Shown: positions 25,236 to 33,975 of the stretch, in pieces
Position numbering within the stretch: the first letter of the stretch is position 1
Layout: the number at the start of each line of letters is the position of its first letter
Source of the DNA: Desulfobulbaceae bacterium UBA5173
GTDB taxonomy: Bacteria; Desulfobacterota; Desulfobulbia; Desulfobulbales; Desulfobulbaceae
DNA: 53,477 nt
Assembly (NCBI GenBank): GCA_002413355.1
Contig: DHWV01000089.1
Coordinates: forward strand, 625-54,101
Direction: 5' to 3'
Notes under the pieces: generated by a model
The model's input: the letters and a program-made list of their open reading frames with translations, nothing else
Databases searched by the model: none
Told to the model about the DNA's origin: nothing
Translations under genes and position numbers: made by a program

Positions 25236-26306
25236 ATGAAAACCGTGCAATACCGCCCTGAAGTCAACGCCCTCACGATGCCGCAGTCCTATTCTGTCCG
25301 CCATATTCCGAGGGATACCGTCGGTTATGCAGGCATTGCCGAGCGGATGGCGCGGAACAATCCCGGCCTGACCAAGACTCAGGCAGAGGCAAACTTGCGG
25401 GCGGCAGTGCAGGCCATGCAGGAGGAGCTGGCCGAAGGTAACCGTGTCACCTTGGAGGATGCGTTCACCATCACCCTGTCGTTCACTGCCCGCTTGGAGA
25501 ACCCAGACGACCCGCTGCCGCCGCTGGAAGAATGCCTGCAAGTCCGTGCTTTTGCCTCCCGGCCCTTTGTCGATGCGGTGCGCAAAGATGTGCAGACCGA
25601 ACGCCTGCCCATGACCGAGAAGCTGCCCCAGATCAATACCGCCGAAGACACGGTGCTCAAGCTGGACGGTGTGCTGTACGCAGGCAGCGCGCTGCGGCTG
25701 AAGGGCACTGATCTTTTCTTTGACAGCGAACTGTACGGCGGCGAGTGCGTCCTTACTGGAACCCGCGCAGGCCGGGCTGTCCAGACCAAGCTCGTCTCTG
25801 TGAGCGACAGCGAGGTGCTGCTCCTGCCGGAGATTCCGGCCCAGCCTGAGCCGTGGAACAACGAGTACATCGGCTCAATTGCCACCCGCTACACCGAGCA
25901 TGGTACCCTGCGCACCGGCACCTACCGCCGCAAGCTGCGCACGCCGCTGGTCATCAACGGGTTGGCGTTCGAGACCGGCCCTGGCATCCTCAGCGGCGCA
26001 GGCGAGGCTCCTTTTGCTCGGCTTGAAAGCGGCACGGCCTCTGCCTCGGCCATGATTCGTATTCAGGCTACCTTAGACATCGGCGACGGCCACATCGAGC
26101 TGACTTTGCTCGACATGAAAGAGGGCGGCAAGGCTGGGACTCCGGTCAGGGTTACGGATAATGCGGTCTATGTGGTAAACGGCTGGGAAAACGCGACAGT
26201 GAGCAGCCTCAGCATCCCTGTGGACGACTTTGCTGGGCTGAAGGACTTCATCCGCAGCGGCTACGCAGGCAGGCTGGTGGATGTGCTGGATATCCGGGTG
26301 GCGTAG
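25236..26306 (+). CDS. HU-like/DUF4469 domain protein
   Basis: 356 residues from ATG 25236, with AGGAG 7 bp upstream (an upstream in-frame GTG/ATG at 25152 lies inside the hairpin region). Residues ~1-130 resemble the HU-like domain of this family (AGIAERMARNNPGLTKTQAE, EDAFTITLSFTARLENP). Residues ~140-225 fit the DUF4469 beta-sandwich (GKS-like LKLDGVLYAGSALRLKGT, VLTGTRAGRAVQTKLVSVS). A second beta-rich region follows. Role unknown; the family often occurs in mobile or defence-rich regions. It precedes the response regulator by 27 bp. Confidence 0.7.
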   Translation: MKTVQYRPEVNALTMPQSYSVRHIPRDTVGYAGIAERMARNNPGLTKTQAEANLRAAVQAMQEELAEGNRVTLEDAFTITLSFTARLENPDDPLPPLEECLQVRAFASRPFVDAVRKDVQTERLPMTEKLPQINTAEDTVLKLDGVLYAGSALRLKGTDLFFDSELYGGECVLTGTRAGRAVQTKLVSVSDSEVLLLPEIPAQPEPWNNEYIGSIATRYTEHGTLRTGTYRRKLRTPLVINGLAFETGPGILSGAGEAPFARLESGTASASAMIRIQATLDIGDGHIELTLLDMKEGGKAGTPVRVTDNAVYVVNGWENATVSSLSIPVDDFAGLKDFIRSGYAGRLVDVLDIRVA

Positions 26307-26333
26307 AGCAGGAGGACGGGGAAGTCAGTTCCG

Positions 26334-27662
26334 ATGCACATCCTTATCATCGATGACGAGGCCAACATCCGCAAGATGCTGGCTCTCTGCTTAGAGAGCG
26401 GCGGCCACCGCGTGACTGCGGTCAGCAACAGCAAGGACGCGCAGGCCGAGGCTGGTCGGCAGATGTTTGACCTCGCCTTTGTTGATCTGCGCCTTGGCAC
26501 GGAGAGCGGCCTTGACCTCATCCCTGCCTTGCTTGGCATCTCGCCTTGGCTGAAGATTGTAGTCATCACCGCCTATGCCTCCATTGACACCGCTGTGGAG
26601 GCGATGCGGCGTGGGGCTGCCGACTACCTTGCCAAGCCTTTCACGCCCGACCAGGTGCGCCTCGTCACGGAGCGGGCCGCTGCCCTGCGCGGCATGGAGC
26701 AGCGCATTGCCAGCCTGAAGGAGGACTTGGCCCGCCTGCATCCTGAAACCACGTTCAGCTCCCAGCATCCGGGGATGCAGCGGGCACTTGCCTTGGCGCG
26801 GCAGGCAGCGGCTTCCGAGGCGGTGGTGCTCCTGCGCGGGCCAAGCGGCACGGGCAAGACCATGCTCGCCCGCGCCCTGCACAGCTGGAGCCGCCGGGCC
26901 GACAAGCCTTTTGCCACGGTCTCCTGTCCGACCCTGAGTGCAGAGCTGCTGGAAAGCGAGCTGTTCGGCCATGTGCAGGGCGCGTTCACTGGGGCGATGC
27001 GCGATCAGCCTGGCCGGGTTGCTGCCTGCGAGGGAGGAACCCTCTTCTTGGATGAGATAGGCGACCTGCCGCTGGCCCTCCAGCCTAAGCTGCTCCGCTT
27101 TATTCAGGAAAGAGAATACGAACGGGTGGGCGACCCCCGCACCCGCAAGGCGGATGTGCGCATCCTGGCCGCCACCAATGCTGACTTGGACAAGGCCGTG
27201 CGCGAGGGCCGCTTCCGCGAGGACTTGTACTACCGCCTCAACGTCATCCAGATTGATCTGCCCGCGCTCTGCGAGCGGCCCGACGACGTGGAGGCCATCG
27301 CCCAGGACATGCTCCGCTTCTTCGGGGCGCAGAACCGCAAGCTCTTCACCGGCTTCAGCCCAGCCGCCCTGCTTGCCCTGCGCCAGCATTCATGGCCGGG
27401 CAATCTGCGCGAGCTGCGCAACGCGGTGGAGCGGGCCGCCATCCTTTGTCCCTGCCAAGAGGTTGAGCCGGAACACCTGCCTGGCTCAGTCGCCCCGCGT
27501 CCTACGCCTCTCCAGCTTGGCGACCGCGCCAGCCTGAAGGCAGTGGAGGAGCAGCACATCCGCCGGGTGATGGCCTCCAGCCGCACTCTTCAGGAAGCCG
27601 CCGACATCCTCGGCATAGATCAGGCTACCCTCTGGCATAAGCGCAAGCTGTATGGCCTCTGA
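26334..27662 (+). CDS. Sigma-54-dependent response regulator (NtrC family)
   Basis: 442 residues. Receiver domain: acidic pair D7/D8 (ILIIDDEAN), phosphoacceptor D51 (FVDLRLG), VITAYAS and LAKPF. AAA+ domain: Walker A GPSGTGKT, the sigma-54 contact loop GAFTGA, Walker B TLFLDEIGDLPL and a sensor region ATNADLD. C-terminal Fis-type helix-turn-helix ends LQEAADILGIDQATLWHKRK. It activates transcription at sigma-54 promoters; a perfect -24/-12 element lies before the histidine kinase gene at 34017, which is the obvious partner. The first 30 codons are duplicated as a fragment at 33556. Confidence 0.96.
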   Translation: MHILIIDDEANIRKMLALCLESGGHRVTAVSNSKDAQAEAGRQMFDLAFVDLRLGTESGLDLIPALLGISPWLKIVVITAYASIDTAVEAMRRGAADYLAKPFTPDQVRLVTERAAALRGMEQRIASLKEDLARLHPETTFSSQHPGMQRALALARQAAASEAVVLLRGPSGTGKTMLARALHSWSRRADKPFATVSCPTLSAELLESELFGHVQGAFTGAMRDQPGRVAACEGGTLFLDEIGDLPLALQPKLLRFIQEREYERVGDPRTRKADVRILAATNADLDKAVREGRFREDLYYRLNVIQIDLPALCERPDDVEAIAQDMLRFFGAQNRKLFTGFSPAALLALRQHSWPGNLRELRNAVERAAILCPCQEVEPEHLPGSVAPRPTPLQLGDRASLKAVEEQHIRRVMASSRTLQEAADILGIDQATLWHKRKLYGL

Positions 27663-27678
27663 GCCGCAACTCTTCATC

Positions 27679-27942
27679 TCACTCGTAATGCGTCCACAGG
27701 CGGATGACCTTTACGGCCTTCTCCGCGTCCAGCACCTGATACACCAGACGGTGCTGAATGTTGATCCGGCGGGAGCAGGCTCCGGCCAAGTCGCCGATGA
27801 GCTTCTCATAGGGCGGCGGGTTCTGATACGGATTGCGGCGCAGGATGTCCAGCAGCTCCTCGGCCTTGGCCCGGAGGCCGGAGGAGGACAGCTTTTTGGC
27901 ATCCTTTAGGGCCTGCTTGGTGTACACGAGCTTCCACATCAC
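27679..27942 (-). CDS. yoeB: YoeB-family toxin
   Basis: 87 residues; the YoeB/Txe signature is complete: KLVYTKQALKDAKKLSSSG, NPYQNPPPYEKLIGDLAGACSRRINIQHRLVYQV (in parts NPPPYEKLIGDL, SRRINIQHRLVY) and IRLWTHYE. The conserved RINxxHRLVY and C-terminal His-Tyr are the active-site residues of this ribosome-dependent endoribonuclease. It overlaps yefM by four bases and converges on the response regulator. Confidence 0.95.
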   Translation of the reverse strand: MMWKLVYTKQALKDAKKLSSSGLRAKAEELLDILRRNPYQNPPPYEKLIGDLAGACSRRINIQHRLVYQVLDAEKAVKVIRLWTHYE

Positions 27943-28181
27943 CAGTCAAGCCTGTCTTCGCATTCATCCAAGGGAACACGCAGCCCTTCTCTGATAGATT
28001 CCCTCATGCCCGGAATAGACAGCAGGTACAGCGTCTCCTGCACGGCTTGCCAGTCTTCTTCAGACACCAAGACGGCGTTGCCCTGTGTTCCGGTGATGAG
28101 CACTGGCTGATGCGAGCTTGCCGTCTCAGCGATTAGCCGATGCAGCCGCGAGCGGGCTTGGGTGGCAGTTACTGTTGGCAT
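27939..28181 (-). CDS. yefM: YefM-family antitoxin
   Basis: 80 residues: N-terminal Phd/YefM DNA-binding fold (ATQARSRLHRLIAETASSHQ, PVLITGTQGNAVLVSEEDW) and a C-terminal toxin-binding tail (EGLRVPLDECEDRLDW). First gene of the yefM-yoeB pair. A copy of its 5' two-thirds is found at 33648-33842. Confidence 0.95.
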   Translation of the reverse strand: MPTVTATQARSRLHRLIAETASSHQPVLITGTQGNAVLVSEEDWQAVQETLYLLSIPGMRESIREGLRVPLDECEDRLDW

Positions 28182-28306
28182 GGCAGGGCCTCCGCATGTT
28201 GTCTTCCTTCCAGTTCGTCAATCTCGCGGCCAAACGACTGGGCATCTGTCTTTTCCGCCAGCAGCACCTTGTCCGGGATGCCGATGGTAATTTCCTGGAG
28301 AACCAT
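28169..28306 (-). pseudogene. Truncated UPF0175-like antitoxin fragment
   Basis: A 45-codon frame beginning MVLQEITIGIPDKVLLAEKT, then DAQSFGREI, after which the sequence loses the family pattern and stops inside the yefM start. The opening matches UPF0175-type antitoxins (…IPDKVLLAEKTDEATFGREL). Read as a 5' remnant cut off by the yefM-yoeB pair. Confidence 0.45.
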
Positions 28307-28349
28307 GTGTCACTTTTCTTTCTTGCCTGATAGTTTCGTAGCGCACCGT

Positions 28350-28690
28350 GCAGAATCAGCATACCATGCGCACTGCTCCGGGGCAACTTCAGTCCTTCTG
28401 CCTTGCAAACACCCAGCGCAGCGTGGAGCGCGACCCGCTCTTAGCCGCCCGCAAATCTAGTGGGTACCCATCAGCGTGCCTGATGGGTACCCTTGAGAAT
28501 ATCTGGAGGGTACCCACTAGATTGCCTGATGGGATCCCTCCAGTTTTTTTCCTGCTCCGCCAGCCTGCATCAAGCTGCCTGCCTATAGAATCTGCCAGCC
28601 GTTCTGCATTAAGCGCAGGGCAATTATCCTGTTGAAAAAAATGGCAGGATTGGTATGCTGGCTCTTCTGGCTCAGTCCAGTGGAGCCTTC
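28350..28690. repeat. GGTACCC array C (four units) with leader and promoter
   Basis: Units at 28463, 28486, 28509 and 28532 (the last GGATCCC), 23 bp apart. Upstream ~110 bp match 19840-19950. Downstream, the T-run and the promoter TTGAAA (28632) - 16 bp - TATGCT (28654) match the copies at 20122 and 20904, followed by the shared leader TCTGGCTCAGTCCAGTGGAG. It is the upstream region of Roco gene 2. Confidence 0.85.
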
Positions 28691-28746
28691 CTGCGGACAG
28701 ACGCAACGCCTGCCCCTTTCCTACGAATAACCGAGGTGTATACGTC

Positions 28747-30714
28747 ATGACGAATGAAGAGCTGCTGAAGGTGATCGAAGAGGTGAAGGCAAGCAAGGCC
28801 ACTGCGCTCGACCTTAGTTTAAACAAGCTCACCGCCCTGCCGCCGGAGCTGTTCCAGCTACGGTACCTGACTTGGCTGAACCTCAGCGGCAACCAGCTAA
28901 ATAGCCTACCGTCTGCGATCAGCAAGCTTACCAATTTGACATGGCTTGACCTCAGCGGCAACCAGTTGAACAGCCTGCCGCTTGAGATATGCAAGCTGCC
29001 TGAGCTGGAAACGCTCCGGCTTGGCGACAACCCGCTCGTCTCCCCGCCACTGGAGATCGCCACTCAGGGCATCGAGGCCATGCGTCAGTATTTTGCGGAG
29101 CTGAACAGTGGCACGCAGTTCCTCAACGAGGTGAAGATTCTCGTGGTCGGTGACGGAGAAGCTGGCAAGACCTCCTTAGTTAAGCGGCTGTTCAATGAGA
29201 TATTCGATCAAGCCGAAAATCCTACGCACGGCATCAATATCCGGGGCTGGGATGTGGAGGTCGGCGGGCGGAAGCTCAAAGCCAATATCTGGGACTTTGG
29301 CGGGCAGGTGATGCAGCACGCCACGCATCAGTTCTTCTTCTCCAAGCGCTGCCTGTACATTTTAGTTCTCGATGGCCGCAGAGAGGAAGAGCCGGAATAC
29401 TGGCTGCATCACATCAAGGCTTTTGGCGGCAGCTCGCCTGTCCTGATCGTTACCAACAAGCAAGATATCAGTCCCCAATATAAACTCAATCATACCAACC
29501 TCCAACAGAAATACCCGAACATCCGTCGCTTCTTTCGCACCTCTTGCAAGAACGATACAGGCATTGTCCAGTTTAAAAAGGCACTCATAGACAAGCTGGC
29601 TAAGGTGGAGATGACTGCCATCCGCTGGCCGAAGAGCTGGCTGGCTGTCAAGCAGCGCATGGAGCAGATGGATGAGCACTACATCAAGGCGGAGGAATAT
29701 GAAATCATCTGTCAAGAGGCAGGCATCACCGAGAAGGCGAGCCGCGAAACCCTGCTTGACTTCCTCCATGATCTCGGTGTGGCCGTGCATTTTAAGGAGT
29801 TCATCTTGGATGCCATGCACGTGCTTAGGCCAGACTGGGTGACGAGGGCAGTCTATCGTCTCCTCACTGCCGAGGAGACGATAAAAAAGGGAGGCCGCCT
29901 TGACATGAACAGCATGGGAGACATCCTGCATCACAAGGAAGGGGGGAGATGTTGCTGTCCAAAGGATACCCACCCTTTCATCTTGAAATTAATGCGGCGG
30001 TTCGAGCTGTGCTACAATATCGACGAGGAGACGGTGTTAATCCCTCAGGTACTCCCTGCGGATGAACCAGTCTTTTCCTTTGATTATAGCGACACGCTCC
30101 GTTTTGTGCTCCGGTATGACAATTTTCTGCCGCCCTCGGTCTTTCCCCGTTTCGTGGTCAAGGTGCATAAGGACATCAAGGAGGATAAGTGCTGGCGGAC
30201 AGGCGTGCTGCTAGAGGATCAGCGGAGCGGCACACAGGCGGTGGTCAAATCGAATCAGCACACCAATCGCATTGAAATCTGGGCGCATGGCACGCGCCGC
30301 AGGGAGTACCTTAACTTTCTTTGGTATTCGCTGCTGGAGATTAACGGCAGTTTTGACAACCCGGATGTCAAGGAGGGCATTCCTCTATCTGACGACCTGT
30401 TCATCGTGGCGGATTACAACACCTTAGTGAAATATGCGAGCCGGGGAATCGATGTCTATTATCCTGAAGGTTCAGACAAGGAATACAGTGTGCGGGAGCT
30501 GCTTGGTTTGGTGCAGCCGAAAGATAAAGATGAGCTGCTTCTCCTTGCAGAGAAGATGGAGATGGAGCCTGCCGAGAAGAAATCTTTTACAGACTGGCTG
30601 ATTAGTATAGTTGAGATAAAGATACCTCTTGTTCCTGCGACGATCAACCTTACTAAGCTGTTCAAGCTGATGCGGGGATACGATAAGCAGCGGCTAAAGG
30701 AGTCGGGCCGCTGA
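28747..30714 (+). CDS. Roco protein 2 (short LRR-Roc-COR)
   Basis: 655 residues, the same family as Roco 1 but with only about four leucine-rich repeats (residues ~18-110). The Roc domain has P-loop GDGEAGKTS at 135-143 with Lys141, WDFGGQVMQHATHQFF, and a normal NKQD. The COR region includes RPDWVTRAVYRLLTAEE and a C-rich insertion GGRCCCPKD. It ends NLTKLFKLMRGYDKQR. Start MTNEELLKVIEEVKAS is preceded by CGAATAACCGAGGTG, the same ribosome-site context as Roco 1. GTPase and COR are complete, so it is not a pseudogene. Confidence 0.93.
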   Translation: MTNEELLKVIEEVKASKATALDLSLNKLTALPPELFQLRYLTWLNLSGNQLNSLPSAISKLTNLTWLDLSGNQLNSLPLEICKLPELETLRLGDNPLVSPPLEIATQGIEAMRQYFAELNSGTQFLNEVKILVVGDGEAGKTSLVKRLFNEIFDQAENPTHGINIRGWDVEVGGRKLKANIWDFGGQVMQHATHQFFFSKRCLYILVLDGRREEEPEYWLHHIKAFGGSSPVLIVTNKQDISPQYKLNHTNLQQKYPNIRRFFRTSCKNDTGIVQFKKALIDKLAKVEMTAIRWPKSWLAVKQRMEQMDEHYIKAEEYEIICQEAGITEKASRETLLDFLHDLGVAVHFKEFILDAMHVLRPDWVTRAVYRLLTAEETIKKGGRLDMNSMGDILHHKEGGRCCCPKDTHPFILKLMRRFELCYNIDEETVLIPQVLPADEPVFSFDYSDTLRFVLRYDNFLPPSVFPRFVVKVHKDIKEDKCWRTGVLLEDQRSGTQAVVKSNQHTNRIEIWAHGTRRREYLNFLWYSLLEINGSFDNPDVKEGIPLSDDLFIVADYNTLVKYASRGIDVYYPEGSDKEYSVRELLGLVQPKDKDELLLLAEKMEMEPAEKKSFTDWLISIVEIKIPLVPATINLTKLFKLMRGYDKQRLKESGR

Positions 30715-30740
30715 TGGGCACCCTTGAGAATGGCGCATGT

Positions 30741-30764
30741 AGGGGCAAAAGATTTTTTGCCCCT
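30741..30764. repeat. Hairpin element between Roco 2 and Roco 3
   Basis: AGGGGCAAAA and TTTTGCCCCT arms separated by GATT, a nearly perfect stem in the 80-bp gap, preceded by the degenerate unit GGGCACCCTTGAGAAT. It ends 29 bp before the Roco 3 start. Confidence 0.75.
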
Positions 30765-30793
30765 ACGCCGCAAACACCACTGAGGAACAGGCC

Positions 30794-33451
30794 ATGACGA
30801 ACGAAGAACTGCTGAAGGTGATAGAAGAGGCTAAGGCAAGCGGGGTGACTGAGCTTGACCTCAGCGGGAAGGGACTTGCTACTCTGCCGAACGAGTTATT
30901 CCAGCTCAGGAATCTGACCACGCTTGATCTCAGCGGCAACCTATTCGCCACTCTTCCACAAGAAATCTGCCAGCTCAAGAATCTGGTCACGCTTGATCTC
31001 AGCGGCAACCTATTCGCCACTCTTCCACAAGAAATCTGCCAGCTCAAGAATCTAACCCGGCTTGCTTTGAGCAGTAATCAACTTACCACCCTGCCGCCAG
31101 AAATCTGCCAGCTTAAGAAGCTGGTCACGCTTAACCTCAGCGGCAACCTATTCGCCACTCTTCCACAAGAAATCTGCCAGCTCAGGAATCTAACCCGGCT
31201 TGCTTTGAGCAGTAATCAACTTGCCACCCTGCCGCCGGAGATTGGTCAGCTCGTCAGTCTGACAAGGCTTTACATCGACCATAACCAGATCACCAGCCTG
31301 CCGCCAAAGATTGGTCAGCTTACCAGCCTGACAAAACTTAACCTCAACAACAACCGGCTCACTGCCCTGCCGCCGGAGTTGTTCCAGATTGCAAACCTGA
31401 AGAATCTTAACCTCGAAAGCAACCAACTCCGCTACCTGCCGCCGGAAATCTGCCATCTGAAAAATCTAAGCGAACTTCATGTTAGCTGCAACCAGCTCCG
31501 TGCCTTGCCGCCTGAGTTGTTCCAGCTAATGAAGCTAGCCACACTGGATTTCCGCAATAACCAACTAATATCCCTGCCGCCGGAAATCTGCCAGCTAACG
31601 AAATTAACCTTCTTTGACCTCCGCAATAACCAGCTAATATCCCTACCGCCGGAAATCTGCCAGCTCAAAAATCTAAGCGAACTTTACCTTAGCGACAATC
31701 AACTTGCTTCCTTGCCGCAAGAAATCTGCGTCCTGATGAAACTGAAATGTTTCGTTAGTGTCAATAATCCCCTCATTTCCCCGCCACCAGAGATCGCTAT
31801 GCAGGGGATTGAGGCTATACGCCAGTATTTCGCCTCTCTGCAAGAAGCTGATCAGCCGCTCAACGAAGTGAAGCTGCTCTTGGTCGGAGACGGGGCGGTA
31901 GGCAAGACCTCTTTAGTCAAGCAGCTCATCGGTCTGCCGTTTGACCAGCACGAAGACACCACGCATGGCATTAACATCCAAGGCTGGGAGCAGGAGGTCG
32001 GCGGGCGGAAGATCAGAATCAATATCTGGGACTTTGGCGGCCAAGAGATCATGCACGCCACGCACCAGTTCTTTCTCTCTAAGCGGAGCTTGTATGTCCT
32101 TGTGCTCGATGGCCGCAAGGACGAGCGGGCGGAATACTGGCTGCGGCACATCGAGAGCTTCGGCGGTAATTCGCCCGTGTTGGTTGTGCTGAACAAGCAG
32201 GATGCCAACCCAGGATTCGATATCAACCGTCCCTTCCTGCGGGAAAAGTATCCCGGCACACATGCCTTCTTCCGTATCTCCTGCAAGACCGGCATAGGTA
32301 TTGCTCAGTTCAAAGAGGCACTGCTTCATGAACTGAGCAACATGTCTATGCTCGGCATTCGTTGGCCAGCAAGTTGGTTTGCGGTTAAAGGCAGGCTGAT
32401 GCAGATGGACAGGCCCTACATTAGCTGTGATGAGTATGAAAGCCTCTGCGCCGAAGCGGGTATTACTGCGCAAGGCAGCCGCGAGGTGCTGGTTGACTTT
32501 CTTAATGATCTGGGTGTAGCTATCCACTTCAAAGATTTTCTTCTGAGTGCCATGCACGTGCTTGACCCAATTTGGGTTACCAATGCTATCTATAGGATCA
32601 TCAATGCCGAGGAGCTGGCGGACAGCCAAGGCATTCTCTATCTGGATAGTCTGCCTAATATCCTGCGGCAGGGGAGATATGAAAAATACTCTTACCCTGA
32701 GCAAACGCACGCCTATCTTATGGGCTTAATGAAGAAGTTCGAGCTATGCTACCCCTTCGGCAAGGATGCTGTCCTTATCCCGCAGCTACTCCCTGTGCCG
32801 GAGCCAAAGTTCTCTTTTGACTACAGCGGCGCACTAGGATTTGTCCTCCATTATCCAGATTTTCTGCCGCCCTCGGTCTTACCCCGCTTCATGGTCAAGG
32901 CGCATAAGGACATAAACGACGATCTCGGCTGGCGGACAGGCGCGGTGCTGCGCGACGAGGAGAGCGGCACCGAGGCGGTGGTCAAGGCGGACAGTGAAGC
33001 GCGGCGTATCAATCTCTGGGTGCAGGGCGAACGCCGCAGGGAGTATCTGCACTATCTCCGCTACCTGTTTGCCGAAATAAACAGCAGCTTTGAGAAGCTT
33101 GCCGTCCGCGAGCGGGTGCCCATGCCGGATGAGCCATATATCACCGCTGACTATGAGACCCTGCTGAAATATGCTGACAGGATGATTGATGTTTATTTCC
33201 CTGCTGGTTCAAGTAGGGAATACAGTGTACAAAAGCTGCTCGACTTAGTGCAGCCGAAGAATGCAGATGAGCTGTCTATAATTTCACAGAAGATGGAGCT
33301 GAAGCCTGACGAGAAAGAGTCTTTCATGGAAACAGTTAAGGCATTTTTTAACACAAAGCTCGCCCCCACATCTATTGAAATAAACCTCACTGAGCTGTTC
33401 AAACAAATACGGGCTTGGGATAAACAGCGACAGCAGCAGCCAAGAAAATAA
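30794..33451 (+). CDS. Roco protein 3 (long LRR-Roc-COR)
   Basis: 885 residues. About 14 leucine-rich repeats (residues ~18-335), several of them identical at DNA level. Roc domain P-loop GDGAVGKTS at 365-373, WDFGGQEIMHATHQFF, and NKQD. COR domain with DPIWVTNAIYRIINAEEL and KFELCYPFGKDAVLIPQLLP (split: KFELCYPFGKDA, VLIPQLLP). C-terminus NLTELFKQIRAWDKQRQQQP. Probably cotranscribed with Roco 2 (79-bp gap). It starts MTNEELLKVIEEAKASGVTE, very close to Roco 2. Confidence 0.94.
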   Translation: MTNEELLKVIEEAKASGVTELDLSGKGLATLPNELFQLRNLTTLDLSGNLFATLPQEICQLKNLVTLDLSGNLFATLPQEICQLKNLTRLALSSNQLTTLPPEICQLKKLVTLNLSGNLFATLPQEICQLRNLTRLALSSNQLATLPPEIGQLVSLTRLYIDHNQITSLPPKIGQLTSLTKLNLNNNRLTALPPELFQIANLKNLNLESNQLRYLPPEICHLKNLSELHVSCNQLRALPPELFQLMKLATLDFRNNQLISLPPEICQLTKLTFFDLRNNQLISLPPEICQLKNLSELYLSDNQLASLPQEICVLMKLKCFVSVNNPLISPPPEIAMQGIEAIRQYFASLQEADQPLNEVKLLLVGDGAVGKTSLVKQLIGLPFDQHEDTTHGINIQGWEQEVGGRKIRINIWDFGGQEIMHATHQFFLSKRSLYVLVLDGRKDERAEYWLRHIESFGGNSPVLVVLNKQDANPGFDINRPFLREKYPGTHAFFRISCKTGIGIAQFKEALLHELSNMSMLGIRWPASWFAVKGRLMQMDRPYISCDEYESLCAEAGITAQGSREVLVDFLNDLGVAIHFKDFLLSAMHVLDPIWVTNAIYRIINAEELADSQGILYLDSLPNILRQGRYEKYSYPEQTHAYLMGLMKKFELCYPFGKDAVLIPQLLPVPEPKFSFDYSGALGFVLHYPDFLPPSVLPRFMVKAHKDINDDLGWRTGAVLRDEESGTEAVVKADSEARRINLWVQGERRREYLHYLRYLFAEINSSFEKLAVRERVPMPDEPYITADYETLLKYADRMIDVYFPAGSSREYSVQKLLDLVQPKNADELSIISQKMELKPDEKESFMETVKAFFNTKLAPTSIEINLTELFKQIRAWDKQRQQQPRK
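30921..31053. repeat. Identical tandem 69-bp leucine-rich-repeat duplication
   Basis: The 64 bp from 30921 recur without a difference at 30990, an offset of 69 bp = 23 codons, coding for two identical repeats LDLSGNLFATLPQEICQLKN. A third near copy lies at 31127 within a 138-bp duplicated pair. This is recent in-frame expansion. Confidence 0.9.
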
Positions 33452-33555
33452 CCACCACTCTCCCTCAGCATTCCCCGCTGCCCTTAAAATCATCGGCAGC
33501 GTCTGTGCTGGATGTACGGCTGGCATAAAGCCGGAGGGCGGGACACCCCACCCCG

Positions 33556-33647
33556 ATGAACATCCTCATCATAGATGACGAGGCCAACATCCGCAAGCTG
33601 CTGGCCCTCTGCTTGGAGACCAGCAGCCACTGGGTGACTGCGGTCAG
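33556..33647 (+). pseudogene. 5' fragment of the response regulator gene
   Basis: Reads MNILIIDDEANIRKLLALCL, then ETSSHWVTAVS, matching the first ~30 codons of the regulator at 26334 at both protein and DNA level. It stops matching abruptly after CGGTCAG, where the antisense yefM fragment begins. Confidence 0.85.
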
Positions 33648-33842
33648 TCTGATAGACTCCCTCATGCCCGGAATAGACAGCAGGTACAGCGTCTCCTGCA
33701 CTGCCTGCCAGTCCTCTTCAGATACCAGAACGGCGTTGCCCTGTGTTCCGGTGATGAGCACCGGCTGATGCGAGCTTGCCGTCTCGTCTATCAGACGATG
33801 CAGCCGCGAGCGGGCCTGAGTAGTGGTTACTGTTGGCATCAT
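33648..33842 (-). pseudogene. 5' fragment of a yefM antitoxin gene
   Basis: The minus strand encodes MPTVTTTQARSRLHRLIDET and on to LLSIPGMRESIR, matching the first ~62 residues of YefM (27939-28181), then runs into the regulator fragment. The toxin-binding tail and the yoeB gene are missing, so it cannot be a working pair. The frame continuing on either side is chimeric. Confidence 0.85.
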
Positions 33843-33975
33843 GGTACCTCCTTGTCTTCTCAGAATGCCCTCCCGCCTTGCATTTCGCAAGGCTCCTGCC
33901 CGCTCTTCCTTGCTCTTTGCAAGAGCATCCCGCAGCACTTCCTCGCAATTGTGCGCCCTGCCGCCTGCGCCGTTC

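Noticed and set aside
28638..28660. Sigma-54 promoter in the Roco leader (TGGC...TATGC)
   Set aside because: GG-to-GC spacing is 12 bp rather than 10, while a sigma-70-like pair with 16-bp spacing fits all three copies.
19840..28690. Insertion sequence or transposon explaining the cassette copies
   Set aside because: No transposase, terminal inverted repeats or target-site duplications could be found around the copies.
28747..30714. Roco 2 as a truncated pseudogene
   Set aside because: Only the LRR part is short; start, ribosome site, GTPase motifs, COR domain and C-terminus are intact.
33465..33938. 157-codon minus-strand gene containing the yefM fragment
   Set aside because: Chimeric frame: yefM start followed by antisense of a regulator fragment, with an arbitrary N-terminal extension.
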